In this document: piece by piece, positions 8,001 through 15,208 of the stretch
Numbering within the stretch: position 1 is the first letter of the stretch
How the letters are laid out: every line of letters starts with the position of its first letter
Source: Micavibrio_B sp044238965
GTDB taxonomy: Bacteria > Pseudomonadota > Alphaproteobacteria > Micavibrionales > Micavibrionaceae
Reading direction: 5' to 3'
DNA length: 15,208 nt
NCBI GenBank assembly: GCA_044238965.1
Contig: JBIICJ010000038.1
Location: forward strand, 1 to 15,208
Program-made: the position numbers and the translations under genes
The notes under the pieces: generated by a model
What the model was told of the DNA's origin: nothing
Databases searched by the model: none
What the model saw: only the letters and a program-made list of their open reading frames with translations

Positions 8001-8285
8001 ATGACACGTTCTGAACTCATCCAAATTTTGGCCGAAAAAAATCCGCATCTTTATTTGCGTGATTTGGAAACCGTGGTCGATTCTGTTTTCGAACAAATTA
8101 CCCAAGCTTTATCCCGCGGTGACCGCGTTGAGCTTCGCGGCTTTGGCGCATTTTCCATCAAAGAACGTGGCACGCGCACAGGGCGCAACCCACGCACGGG
8201 CGAGTCCGTTTCTGTTGAAGCGAAAAAATTACCATTCTTTAAAACAGGTAAAGGTTTGCGTGATCGCCTAAATGGCAAAGCCTAA
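8001..8285 (+). CDS. ihfB: Integration host factor subunit beta
   Basis: A DNA-bending protein of the HU/IHF family that works as a heterodimer with IhfA in transcription, replication and recombination. The 94-residue length is typical of IHF-beta. It starts MTRSELI, as IHF-beta usually does, and has RGFGAF at 46-51 and the signature GRNPRTGE at 61-68, which includes the DNA-intercalating proline (Pro64) of the beta-arm. The end is KLPFFKTGKGLRDRLN, also beta-like. GGGGG lies 9 nt before the ATG. pyrF follows on the same strand. IhfA is not in the window. Confidence 0.93.
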   Translation: MTRSELIQILAEKNPHLYLRDLETVVDSVFEQITQALSRGDRVELRGFGAFSIKERGTRTGRNPRTGESVSVEAKKLPFFKTGKGLRDRLNGKA

Positions 8286-8313
8286 TTTCATTTATTCATT
8301 TAGAAAATTTTTC

Positions 8314-9006
8314 ATGTCATCATACCCCACAATTTATTGCGCGCTCGATGTATCTGAATTTGATCGCGCATTATCCATCGCATCATCGATTGTCCCATTG
8401 GGGTGCGGATTAAAATTAGGATTAGAATTTTTCAATATGTTTGGGCCCGATGGTGTGAAACGCATCAAAGATTCATACCCAAATGCATCCATCTTTCTCG
8501 ATTTAAAATATTACGATATTCCAAATACGGTGGCGGGTGCGTGCCGCGCCGCATCGCGTTTAGGCGTTGATTTTATTAATGTTCACGCCAGTGGCGGCGG
8601 TGAGATGATGCGCGCCGCGCGTGATGCGGTGGGTGATAGCATGACAAAAATTTTGGGTGTGACGATACTCACCAGTTCAAACGATGACACATTACGTGAG
8701 ACGGGACAAATCGGTACCGCGCAAGACCAAGTATTACGTTTGGCAGAATTAACGCACGCTTCAGGTTTGGCTGGCATTGTGTGTTCGGCACATGAAATTG
8801 CATTGATCCGCAAATCCATTCCTGCGTCCTTTGCATTGATGGTGCCAGGCATTCGTCCCGCAGGCAGTGATGCGGGCGATCAAAAACGCATCATGACCCC
8901 CAAGGATGCGATTGATTTGGGTGCAACACATTTGGTAATTGGTCGCCCGATTACAGGTGCGCCTGACCCCGCCGCGGCCTATACCGATATTATCAATTCA
9001 CTTTAG
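8314..9006 (+). CDS. pyrF: Orotidine 5'-phosphate decarboxylase
   Basis: Catalyses the last step of UMP synthesis, decarboxylation of OMP. Starting at 8314 the protein is 230 residues, a normal length. The family begins just before the strand containing the substrate-binding Asp (Asp12), so this ATG fits better than the in-frame ATG at 8272. That ATG would overlap ihfB by 14 nt and add 14 residues. Catalytic residues are visible: Lys34, and the DLKYYD motif with Asp63, Lys65 and Asp68. PGIRP and the phosphate-binding GRPIT near the C-terminus are also present. Neither candidate start has a strong ribosome binding site; translation may be coupled to ihfB, which ends 28 nt upstream. Its TAG stop overlaps the folC stop on the opposite strand. 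Confidence 0.95.
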   Translation: MSSYPTIYCALDVSEFDRALSIASSIVPLGCGLKLGLEFFNMFGPDGVKRIKDSYPNASIFLDLKYYDIPNTVAGACRAASRLGVDFINVHASGGGEMMRAARDAVGDSMTKILGVTILTSSNDDTLRETGQIGTAQDQVLRLAELTHASGLAGIVCSAHEIALIRKSIPASFALMVPGIRPAGSDAGDQKRIMTPKDAIDLGATHLVIGRPITGAPDPAAAYTDIINSL

Positions 9007-10319
9007 TTTTCTATTTTATCCAGCATCAATACATGCCCCGCAAGATATAATGATCCCGCAATTAAAATGCGTTTTGGCGCTGTGTTATTAGTGCAAATCG
9101 ATGCAACCGCATCATGTAATGATGGCGATTCTGTTCCGCCTGTTTTGTGTGCGAGATCATGCGCGGATAATGATAATGGTTGATCGGGAATGGTGATGCA
9201 GGTGATGGATGCAGTTAAATCTTTCATCGGCGATAAAAATTCCATCGGGTTTTTTGTATTTAACATCCCCACAATTAAATGTGTTTGTTTGTTATCAATT
9301 TTATTCCATGCCATTATTTGGTCTGCCAATACTGCGCCTGCCGTATCATTATGACCGCCATCGAGCCAACATTCATCATACGCGTCCATTAAATTTTTTA
9401 AATTGCCGTGATTTAATTTTTGTAAACGCGCCTGCCAACTTGTTTTGGCAATACCGTGGCGCGCGATTTGTGCATCGCCCATTTGTGCCACTAAAAACGT
9501 CACAAATGCGGTCGCCGCATTCGCATATTGATGCGCGCCCAATAATGACGGGCGGGGCAAATGATAAATTTCGCCTTTAAAATTAATAATAAACCCATCA
9601 TCGGTGATGTGATAATTCCATTCAATGCCGTGACGATATAATGGTACATTCAATGCGCGCGCATGGATTTCAAATACATCGTGAATATGTTGTGACAATG
9701 CCTGTTCAGTTTGCACGCCAATCACGCATGGTACATTTTCTTTCATGATACCTGCCTTTTCGGCGGCAATTTTTTGAATGGTGTCACCCAAATGTTGCGT
9801 GTGATCCATCGATATCATCGTGATCACGGTGACAAGAGGCGCAGGAATAATATTGGTTGTATCCAACCGCCCGCCCATGCCCGTTTCAATTAACGCGATA
9901 TCGGCATTATGATGCGCGAATAATTCAAACCCAACGGCGGTAATCAATTCAAAAAATGTCGCGCTCTGTCCCGCATTTTTATCATCAATGCGTTTCATGT
10001 AATCGGCTAATACATTGTTGGAAATCATGTGATCCGCGATGACAAATCGCTCGCGATATTCGACTAAATGGGGGGATGTCATGACATGGCATTTCAAACC
10101 AATTTCATTCAAAATCGCCTTTAAAAATGCGATTGTTGAACCTTTGCCATTCGTGCCCGCCACATGAATTACGGGCGGAACACGCAAATGCGGATGACCC
10201 AAATCATGCATTAGGCGTAAGGTACGCGATAGACCAAAATCCATCGCCTTAGCATGATACGATTCAAATCGCTTTAGATAAAACGCAAGATGCGGATCGG
10301 TTTCAAGGCGGTTATCCAT
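9003..10319 (-). CDS. folC: Bifunctional folylpolyglutamate / dihydrofolate synthase
   Basis: Adds glutamate to folates, and in many bacteria to dihydropteroate as well; a Mur-ligase-type ATP-dependent enzyme. The protein has 438 residues, a normal length. The P-loop HVAGTNGKGS is at 52-61. The TSPHL motif is at 81-85, ETGMGGRLDTTN at 145-156, and AAEKAGIMK around 185-193 with Lys188 as the expected carbamylated lysine. LDGGHN in the C-terminal domain is also typical. It starts 22 nt downstream of accD, so the two form an operon, a pairing common in Proteobacteria. Its TAA stop lies over the pyrF stop on the other strand (9003-9006), a convergent overlap with no terminator between them. Confidence 0.95.
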   Translation of the reverse strand: MDNRLETDPHLAFYLKRFESYHAKAMDFGLSRTLRLMHDLGHPHLRVPPVIHVAGTNGKGSTIAFLKAILNEIGLKCHVMTSPHLVEYRERFVIADHMISNNVLADYMKRIDDKNAGQSATFFELITAVGFELFAHHNADIALIETGMGGRLDTTNIIPAPLVTVITMISMDHTQHLGDTIQKIAAEKAGIMKENVPCVIGVQTEQALSQHIHDVFEIHARALNVPLYRHGIEWNYHITDDGFIINFKGEIYHLPRPSLLGAHQYANAATAFVTFLVAQMGDAQIARHGIAKTSWQARLQKLNHGNLKNLMDAYDECWLDGGHNDTAGAVLADQIMAWNKIDNKQTHLIVGMLNTKNPMEFLSPMKDLTASITCITIPDQPLSLSAHDLAHKTGGTESPSLHDAVASICTNNTAPKRILIAGSLYLAGHVLMLDKIEN

Positions 10320-10341
10320 CGTGACCGCGCGCCCGAAATAT

Positions 10342-11205
10342 TTATGCCGCTTTGATTTGGCGACGCATTAATAATCCGAGTACACGCGCCAATATTTGTT
10401 TCAATTCTTTGCGCGGGACAACCAAATCAACCATGCCATGTTCTTTTAAATATTCAGCGGTTTGGAAATCGGCAGGTAATTGTTCGCGAATGGTTTCCTC
10501 AATCACGCGTTTGCCAGCAAAGCCGATCATCGCGCCAGGTTCGGCGATATGCACATCACCCAACATTGCGAATGATGCGCTCACCCCGCCCGTGGTCGGG
10601 TCGGTTAGCAATACGATATAAGGCAAACCTGCATCTTTGACCATGTGGACTGCCACGGTTGTACGCGGCATTTGCATCAATGAAATCAGGCCTTCCTGCA
10701 TGCGCGCACCGCCTGATGCGGGAATGACTAAAAACGCCGCTTTGCGTTGCACGGCAATTTCCGCGCCGCGTACGATACCTTCACCCACAGCCGCGCCCAT
10801 TGATCCGCCCATAAAATCAAAATTGAATGCGGCGATAACCAATGGCAAACCATCAATCTTACCTTCGGCGACGATGATTGCATCTTTTTCACCTGTTTTG
10901 GCTTGGGTGTCTTTGAGACGATCGACATATTTTTTCTTATCGCGGAATTTGAGAGGATCAGCCGGTACATCAGGCGCCTTAATCATTTGATACACGCCAT
11001 CATCAAACAACATTGCCAAGCGATCTTTGACAGGTAGTTTTAAATGATGACCGCAATGATTACAGACATTCATATTTTCGGTGAGATCTTTGACGTACAA
11101 CATGCCTTCGCACGATGGGCATTTTTGCCACAAATTATCAGGCACGTCTTTTGCGCCAACGATCGAACGAATTTTGGGACGGATAAAATCAGATAGCCAG
11201 TTCAT
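10342..11205 (-). CDS. accD: Acetyl-CoA carboxylase carboxyltransferase subunit beta
   Basis: With AccA it transfers carboxyl from biotin-carboxyl-carrier protein to acetyl-CoA, making malonyl-CoA for fatty-acid synthesis. The protein has 287 residues. The N-terminal Cys4 zinc ribbon is intact (Cys29, Cys32, Cys48, Cys51). The crotonase-like carboxyltransferase core shows SGGARMQEG (164-172), TDPTTGGVSASF (201-212) and GKRVIEET (231-238). The ATG at 11205 lacks an obvious Shine-Dalgarno sequence. Upstream is a candidate promoter and, beyond it, the terminator of mlaC. folC follows 22 nt after the stop. No trp genes are adjacent, unlike many alphaproteobacteria. Confidence 0.96.
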   Translation of the reverse strand: MNWLSDFIRPKIRSIVGAKDVPDNLWQKCPSCEGMLYVKDLTENMNVCNHCGHHLKLPVKDRLAMLFDDGVYQMIKAPDVPADPLKFRDKKKYVDRLKDTQAKTGEKDAIIVAEGKIDGLPLVIAAFNFDFMGGSMGAAVGEGIVRGAEIAVQRKAAFLVIPASGGARMQEGLISLMQMPRTTVAVHMVKDAGLPYIVLLTDPTTGGVSASFAMLGDVHIAEPGAMIGFAGKRVIEETIREQLPADFQTAEYLKEHGMVDLVVPRKELKQILARVLGLLMRRQIKAA

Positions 11206-11262
11206 GAGGGTAACTTACGCCTTTTCCAGATTTTCATAAAGTATATTTGTTTTCCGATGCCT

Positions 11263-11291
11263 ACTAAAAACGATTTGGGCAATGGTGTCAA
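11263..11291 (-). promoter_or_regulatory. Candidate sigma-70-type promoter for accD-folC
   Basis: On the minus strand a consensus TTGACA (11291-11286) is followed 17 nt later by TTTAGT (11268-11263). It lies about 60 nt before the accD ATG and just downstream of the mlaC terminator, which is where an accD promoter would be expected. A TAGTAG hexamer (11266-11261, spacing 19) is an alternative -10. Confidence 0.5.
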
Positions 11292-11336
11292 GGCAACCCC
11301 CTCCTGAAACAAAACATGAAACAAACCCCAAAATCG

Positions 11337-11362
11337 AAAAAGACCGCAAACGCGGCCTTTTT
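11337..11362 (-). terminator. Rho-independent terminator after mlaC
   Basis: On the minus strand AAAAAGGCCGC, loop GTTT, GCGGTCTTTTT forms a stem with one G-U pair, flanked by A and T runs, 22 nt after the mlaC stop. The T-run makes it a classical intrinsic terminator. The plus strand would have an A-C mismatch at the same place, so the element is best suited to the minus strand. Confidence 0.8.
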
Positions 11363-11383
11363 GTTTCATTCTAACGGTTTGTT

Positions 11384-11989
11384 TCATCGACTAGCGACGT
11401 CGTTTTTTTTTAAAGAATCAATCAAAGTGGATACTTTACCGCCACTACCTTGAATGACAGATGCGAAATCAGAACGTTGTGTCACTGACATCGAAACACC
11501 TTCGACGATCACATCAACAATTTTGAAGCCAGCGCCTTTGTTGCGCACGCGCCAATCAATTTTGACATCTGTGCCGCCGCCTTTTGGTTGCCTCATGACA
11601 GACGCCACCAAATAATCATTGCCGACTTTGCGTGATGATAAAACCTCTAAGACTTGGCCTTTATATTCGCTAAAACGATTTGAATATGTATCAACCACCA
11701 TTTTGCGGAAGAGGCCCATATATTCAGCGCGTTCTGCGGGTGTTGCCGTATTCCAAAATTTACCCAACGCAAAACGACCAATTGTATCCAAATCAAAACT
11801 GGAATTTAGCAATGAACGAAATTCAGATCTTTTTTGCGCTTCGCCTAAATTAGGGTTGGCCAAGAATGACAAACCGCGATCCGTTGTTTGTTTCACAAAG
11901 GTAAAAGCAGGGTCTTGGGAAGTCGCGTGAGCGCCAATGGACGAGACAAGCATTACGAATAATGCAATAAATGATAAAAAATATTTCAT
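11384..11989 (-). CDS. mlaC: MlaC/Ttg2D-type periplasmic phospholipid-binding protein
   Basis: MlaC shuttles phospholipids between the outer-membrane MlaA complex and the inner-membrane MlaFEDB transporter, keeping the outer leaflet asymmetric. The protein has 201 residues, normal for the family. A clear Sec signal peptide covers residues 1-22 (MKYFLSFIALFVML..., ending AHA before TS). The mature part has the family pattern: FDLDTIGRFALGKFW (about 65-79), helices with YMGLFRKMVVDTYSNRF, then strands and KIVDVIVEGVSMSVTQRSDF, which is the typical MlaC signature. The other mla genes are not in the window. It ends at a strong terminator. Assigned from family features; a related lipid-binding role (for example a hopanoid carrier) cannot be excluded. 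Confidence 0.88.
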   Translation of the reverse strand: MKYFLSFIALFVMLVSSIGAHATSQDPAFTFVKQTTDRGLSFLANPNLGEAQKRSEFRSLLNSSFDLDTIGRFALGKFWNTATPAERAEYMGLFRKMVVDTYSNRFSEYKGQVLEVLSSRKVGNDYLVASVMRQPKGGGTDVKIDWRVRNKGAGFKIVDVIVEGVSMSVTQRSDFASVIQGSGGKVSTLIDSLKKNDVASR

Positions 11990-12079
11990 GTTTAAAAAAA
12001 CCTTTTCTAATTCTTTATTCGTACTTATAGGGTTTTTTAGATCATGTCACCTGAAAAATGACAAAAAACAATGATAAAT
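11990..12079 (-). other. AT-rich gap between mlaC and the surface-protein gene
   Basis: Ninety bases. On the minus strand a TATAAG (near 12030) could be a -10 for mlaC, but no good -35 is visible. A small imperfect hairpin (GTCA/TGAC inside ATCAT/ATGAT, about 12040-12075) follows the surface-protein stop. It is not a clear terminator, so read-through into mlaC is possible. Confidence 0.25.
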
Positions 12080-15000
12080 CTATAAAGCGATGGGACGATT
12101 TTCCCGTGGGCTTAGGTGATTAAGCTCGCGCGCCACACGGTCATCCAGCGCCTGTAGGAACTGTTTTGAAACAATAATTAGTGCATTATTGTTGGTGGAA
12201 TCACCGTCTTGAATGGTTTCAATCTCCTGATCATCCAACACAACAATATCTTTGCCATCAGAGCCTTTATCCTGAACCACCACACTCACGTTGCCCGCAC
12301 CTGATGAGGTTGCAGATGCGCCAACAACTTGTACTGCATCCTGAACCACGCGTTCAACAGTGGGCGGCAGATTATTTGTTGTGGGCGGTGGATTAGTCGT
12401 TGGTGGTACAGGTGTTCCGTTGTTCACAAGCAAGTTACCTGCAACATACGTAAAGTTATAATTGTTATCGAGTGCGCCGCTGGCTGTGTAATTACCAACA
12501 TACGTGCCAGCATTCACAATGCCGCTATTGGCTGAGTTTAATGTCGCCAACATATCAATCACGCTGGCAGTATCGCCATTCACAAACCCTGTATAGGTAA
12601 TTGTGCTATTGGGCACTGTCGTACCATATGTAATCGTCTGACCATTTGCGGTTGCCACTAATGAGGCTTTGTTCACAGCCAAGTTACCTGCAACATACGT
12701 AAAGTTATAATTATTATCGAGTGCGCCGCTGGCAGTATAATTACCAACATACGTGCCAGCATTCACAATCCCGCTATTGGCTGAGTTTAATGTTGCCAAC
12801 ATATCAATCACGCTGTCATTCTCGCCATTCACAAAGCCCGTGTAGGTAATTGTGCTGTTTGGCACTGTCGTACCATAGGTAATCGTCTGACCATTTGCGG
12901 TTGCCACCAATAATGCTTTGTTGACTGTAATGGCAGTTGGATTATTGACGTAGTTGAATACGTAACCAAGTGCGCTGTCTAAGGTGCCTGAGTCATAGTT
13001 TATATTATAGCTGCCAACATTGCTGGTTGGGGTGTAAGTGGTCGTACCAGTGAGACTGCCCGAGCGCGTATCTAAGGCAGAGTCACCACCCAAATAGCCG
13101 CTAACGCCATACGTATAACCCACAAGTGATGGTGCAGCATCACCGTATGTTAGTGCGGCAAGAGCCGACGGGGTAATGGTAAGTGTTGGCGCAAACGCGT
13201 AATAAAAACCGTTGCCAGTCGCAGGGATGTTCGTCCCCGCCGCGCAACTTGGGCTTCCCGCGTTATAGGTACAACCATAACGGTTGAAACCAGTGAGGCC
13301 ACCATTCGATTGTGTAGCATTCGCTGTATCGCCACTATATATGAGCCAGCGAGCCGTTCCAGCAGTGGTAAGCGTGCGGTTGCCCGAATTATCAACATCG
13401 CGCCCAGCGGCTAGGATAATGCTATCGCCTGAAATCGCCGAAGCTGTAAGATTACCACCAAGTATTAAATTACTCAGTGCACCGATTGTGCGTGCCGAAA
13501 TCGTGGAGCCCGAAACCGCGCCCAATGTCAGCGCGTTGGCGTCCACCACACTGATAGCACCTGTGCTGCTGAGGTTGAGCGTGCCCGTGAAATCATTAGT
13601 AGGGTTATTCGCTGTTATCGCCCCGCCGCCGGTGCTCGCGAGCGTCACATTACCGCCCGTCACCTGTCCGTCATAATTTTGTGCGCCGGTGGTTGTGAGG
13701 CTGCCATTACCAAGGGTGACGATACTACCCACGGCACTGTTCAGTGAGGCAATCGTATCTGTAAAGCCTGCAAGATTAAAGGTAGCGCCCGAGGCCACCG
13801 ATAATGCTGTCGCATTCGCCAGCACATTACTTGCGCCAAGCGCTAATGTCCCCGCATTCACATTTGTCACGCCTGTATACGTATTTGCGCCACTGAGTGT
13901 CAATGTGCCCGAACTACCCTGAGTGACACCGCCCGAACCGGAAATAATACCCGATAGAATGAGATTATTTCCCGCCCATACGCCACCAAGTGTGTTAGGG
14001 CCAGTATCACTCAATGACAATGTATTTGCGCCAAGAGCAATAGGCCCAGAGAATGTCGTAACCCCACAATTGGAGCTACAGGTAATGGTGGAATTACCGC
14101 TAAGCGTAATAGCGCCAGTAATATTTGTAGACAATCCCAATCCAATTGTTCCACTTAGATTGAAAGCGTTCGCAAGAGTTCTAGGAGCAAGCGTTGCTCT
14201 AATAGCGCCGCCTACCATTGTGACCGTACCTGTTCCAAAGGCAGTATTATTGCCAATATTGACAACGCCACTCGCAATTGTTGTTCCACCTGAATATGTA
14301 TTGGCATTTGATAACGTTGTGATAGATCCATCGGGGCCATCAAACAACAAAGAACCTGCGCCAGAAATGATGTTAGCTATCTGATAAGCATCGTTCGCGG
14401 TTCTGGAATTTGTGAACCGTAATATGGCTCCACTTGCAACAGCGACGGCTCCGCTCCCTAACACACCATCATTTGAAACAGTGCTCGTATTTAAAATCTG
14501 CAAAATACCTGCATTCACATTTGTCGCGCCAGTATAGGTATTTGTACCAGAAAGTGTAAGCATACCCGTGCCCGTTTTGGTGAGTGCAATCGCACCAGCG
14601 CCGTTTTGAATAACACCACTGAAATTGGTTGATGCATTATTGTTTCCTACCGTTAATGTTGTTGTTGCCGCATTACTGTTGGTCACCGTACCAGCACCAG
14701 CGAGAGAGCCAATACTATTGGTCCATCCTGCAACATCAAGCACCGCGCCACTTACCACCGTAACGGTGCTGTTCGGACTGAATGCAGACGTTGAAGCCGC
14801 CCGTAGCGTTCCTTCACTAACCGTCGTCGCACCGCTATAAGTATTCGCACCCGTTAATGTAAGAGTGTTTGCGCGCAATTTTGTTAAAGAGCCAGTGCCA
14901 GACATTGAATAGGTTATCGTCACCGCATCAGAGCGATCAAATATAAGTGCAGCATTATTAATAACCGCACCCGTTCCCAATGTTCCCGTAGTACCGTTAT

Positions 15001-15208
15001 TTCCAATTTGTAAAGTCCCCGCACTAATTGTTGTTGAACCAGTATAGGTATTGTTGGCTGTTAATGTGGTGGTGCCTGTTCCTAAATGTGTCAACGAACC
15101 TGTGCCAGAAATGGTGTTGGCTATCGTCAGCGCATCAGAGTGGTTAATGGCAAGAGCCGCATTATTGACCACCCCACCTGTTCCGAATGTTCCTGTGGTG
15201 CCGCCATT
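12080..15208 (-). CDS. Large repeat-rich surface/secreted adhesin-like protein with PATR and MBG domains (N-terminus off window)
   Basis: The C-terminal 1042 residues of a longer protein; the frame is open to the right edge with no stop, and a GTG at 15172 is internal to a repeat, not a start. From N to C (fragment numbering): about residues 1-455 carry beta-strand repeats of the autotransporter-associated (PATR) type, with five NTY[TS]G motifs at 53, 122, 223, 303 and 442. About 455-675 is a Gly/Thr/Ser-rich beta-helix-like stretch ending in a cysteine pair (YGC...PSC), typical of filamentous-haemagglutinin-like proteins. Three MBG-type domains follow (about 676-929), the last two almost identical. 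Then come a Pro/Thr/Asn linker (930-949) and a 93-residue acidic tail. No autotransporter beta-barrel or sortase signal is present, so export is probably by two-partner, type I or another route. A role in adhesion or biofilm is inferred. mlaC lies 90 nt downstream. Confidence 0.9.
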   Translation of the reverse strand, partial: NGGTTGTFGTGGVVNNAALAINHSDALTIANTISGTGSLTHLGTGTTTLTANNTYTGSTTISAGTLQIGNNGTTGTLGTGAVINNAALIFDRSDAVTITYSMSGTGSLTKLRANTLTLTGANTYSGATTVSEGTLRAASTSAFSPNSTVTVVSGAVLDVAGWTNSIGSLAGAGTVTNSNAATTTLTVGNNNASTNFSGVIQNGAGAIALTKTGTGMLTLSGTNTYTGATNVNAGILQILNTSTVSNDGVLGSGAVAVASGAILRFTNSRTANDAYQIANIISGAGSLLFDGPDGSITTLSNANTYSGGTTIASGVVNIGNNTAFGTGTVTMVGGAIRATLAPRTLANAFNLSGTIGLGLSTNITGAITLSGNSTITCSSNCGVTTFSGPIALGANTLSLSDTGPNTLGGVWAGNNLILSGIISGSGGVTQGSSGTLTLSGANTYTGVTNVNAGTLALGASNVLANATALSVASGATFNLAGFTDTIASLNSAVGSIVTLGNGSLTTTGAQNYDGQVTGGNVTLASTGGGAITANNPTNDFTGTLNLSSTGAISVVDANALTLGAVSGSTISARTIGALSNLILGGNLTASAISGDSIILAAGRDVDNSGNRTLTTAGTARWLIYSGDTANATQSNGGLTGFNRYGCTYNAGSPSCAAGTNIPATGNGFYYAFAPTLTITPSALAALTYGDAAPSLVGYTYGVSGYLGGDSALDTRSGSLTGTTTYTPTSNVGSYNINYDSGTLDSALGYVFNYVNNPTAITVNKALLVATANGQTITYGTTVPNSTITYTGFVNGENDSVIDMLATLNSANSGIVNAGTYVGNYTASGALDNNYNFTYVAGNLAVNKASLVATANGQTITYGTTVPNSTITYTGFVNGDTASVIDMLATLNSANSGIVNAGTYVGNYTASGALDNNYNFTYVAGNLLVNNGTPVPPTTNPPPTTNNLPPTVERVVQDAVQVVGASATSSGAGNVSVVVQDKGSDGKDIVVLDDQEIETIQDGDSTNNNALIIVSKQFLQALDDRVARELNHLSPRENRPIAL
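12422..12670 (-). repeat. MBG-type repeat, copy 2 (249 bp, 83 residues)
   Basis: Second unit of a tandem duplication inside the surface-protein gene. The protein unit begins KASLVATANGQTITYG and ends NLLVN. Compared with copy 1 it differs at about five residues of 83 (S/L at 3, DTA/END near 33-35, L/A at 81), and at roughly 20 of 249 bases by eye. Confidence 0.93.
12671..12919 (-). repeat. MBG-type repeat, copy 1 (249 bp, 83 residues)
   Basis: First unit of the tandem pair, directly adjacent in frame to copy 2. It begins KALLVATANGQTITYG and ends NLAVN. The high identity of both protein and DNA points to a recent duplication. Confidence 0.93.
12920..13183 (-). repeat. Diverged MBG-type repeat, first of three
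   Basis: An 88-residue unit beginning LTITPSALAALTYGD and ending NPTAITVN. It shares the TYG near its start, a G-Y/F-x-x-G-x-x-S pattern, a VGSY/VGNY strand and a YxFNYV/YNFTYV ending with the two 83-residue units, but is otherwise much diverged. So three MBG-like units are present, of which only the last two are recent copies. Confidence 0.75.
13840..15208 (-). repeat. Block of PATR-type beta-strand repeats
   Basis: Five imperfect repeats, each with a core of the form L-T-L-[ST]-G-x-N-T-Y-[ST]-G-x-T-x-[VI]-x-x-G-x-L. The two nearest the right edge are the most alike: 69 residues (207 bp) apart and sharing NNAAL, SDA[LV]TI and SGTGSLT. The others have spacings of 80-139 residues. The block continues beyond the window. 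Confidence 0.8.

Noticed and set aside
8272..8313. Upstream ATG of pyrF at 8272
   Set aside because: It would add 14 residues that have no counterpart before the conserved first strand and overlap ihfB; the ATG at 8314 fits the family better.
11202..11387. A 61-codon minus-strand frame between mlaC and accD
   Set aside because: It spans the clear intrinsic terminator after mlaC and the candidate accD promoter, overlaps both neighbours' ends, has no ribosome binding site and its sequence looks like translated non-coding DNA.
12422..12919. Regularly repeated DNA that could suggest a repeat array such as CRISPR
   Set aside because: The units are 249 bp, directly adjacent without spacers, and keep an open frame with mostly silent differences: they are protein domain repeats.
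13284..14840. Several plus-strand open frames of 70-150 codons opposite the surface-protein gene
   Set aside because: They are rich in Pro, Val and Ala because they mirror the Gly/Thr/Asn-rich repeats on the other strand; no ribosome binding sites or family features.
15170..15172. GTG at 15172 as the start of the surface protein
   Set aside because: The frame stays open to the right edge and the twelve codons before the GTG continue the same repeat pattern seen 69 residues further on, so the GTG is internal.

Overview
The window looks like a chromosomal segment of a moderately AT-rich Gram-negative bacterium, most likely an alphaproteobacterium. The reasons are the chain rmuC-def-fmt-truA, an ihfB-pyrF pair beside an accD-folC pair (relics of the alphaproteobacterial ihfB/pyrF/trp/accD/folC neighbourhood), and a periplasmic MlaC-type lipid carrier. 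A Micavibrio-like or related lineage is possible, but that is a guess.

Layout. Positions 1-2162 (minus strand) carry two tandem, diverged paralogs of unknown function. They resemble the putative metallopeptidases I remember as DUF6782, but both lack the HExxH-type zinc motif; the left one runs off the window. Positions 2310-5804 (minus) hold a tight housekeeping operon, rmuC-def-fmt-truA (nuclease-like protein, peptide deformylase, Met-tRNA formyltransferase, tRNA pseudouridine synthase). Two unrecognised genes on the plus strand follow (5905-7869): a compact 143-residue protein and a 497-residue, cysteine-free, low-complexity protein with a Gly/Ala-rich tail. Then come ihfB and pyrF (8001-9006, plus), meeting accD-folC (9003-11205, minus) tail to tail with their stop codons overlapping. 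Upstream of accD are a terminator, an mlaC-like gene (11384-11989, minus) and the C-terminal 1042 residues of a very large repeat-rich surface protein (12080-15208, minus) whose N-terminus lies beyond the right edge.

How the genes fit together. def and fmt act on the two ends of the N-formyl cycle of translation initiation, and truA modifies tRNA. pyrF, folC and accD serve pyrimidine, folate and fatty-acid synthesis. mlaC and the surface protein concern the cell envelope. No RNA gene, CRISPR array, insertion sequence, phage gene or attachment site was recognised. No gene-free stretch exceeds 300 bases. The most unusual material is the zinc-motif-less paralog pair, the unknown two-gene unit at 5905-7869 with a codon-usage shift inside its second gene, and the surface protein with a recent tandem duplication and no C-terminal beta-barrel.
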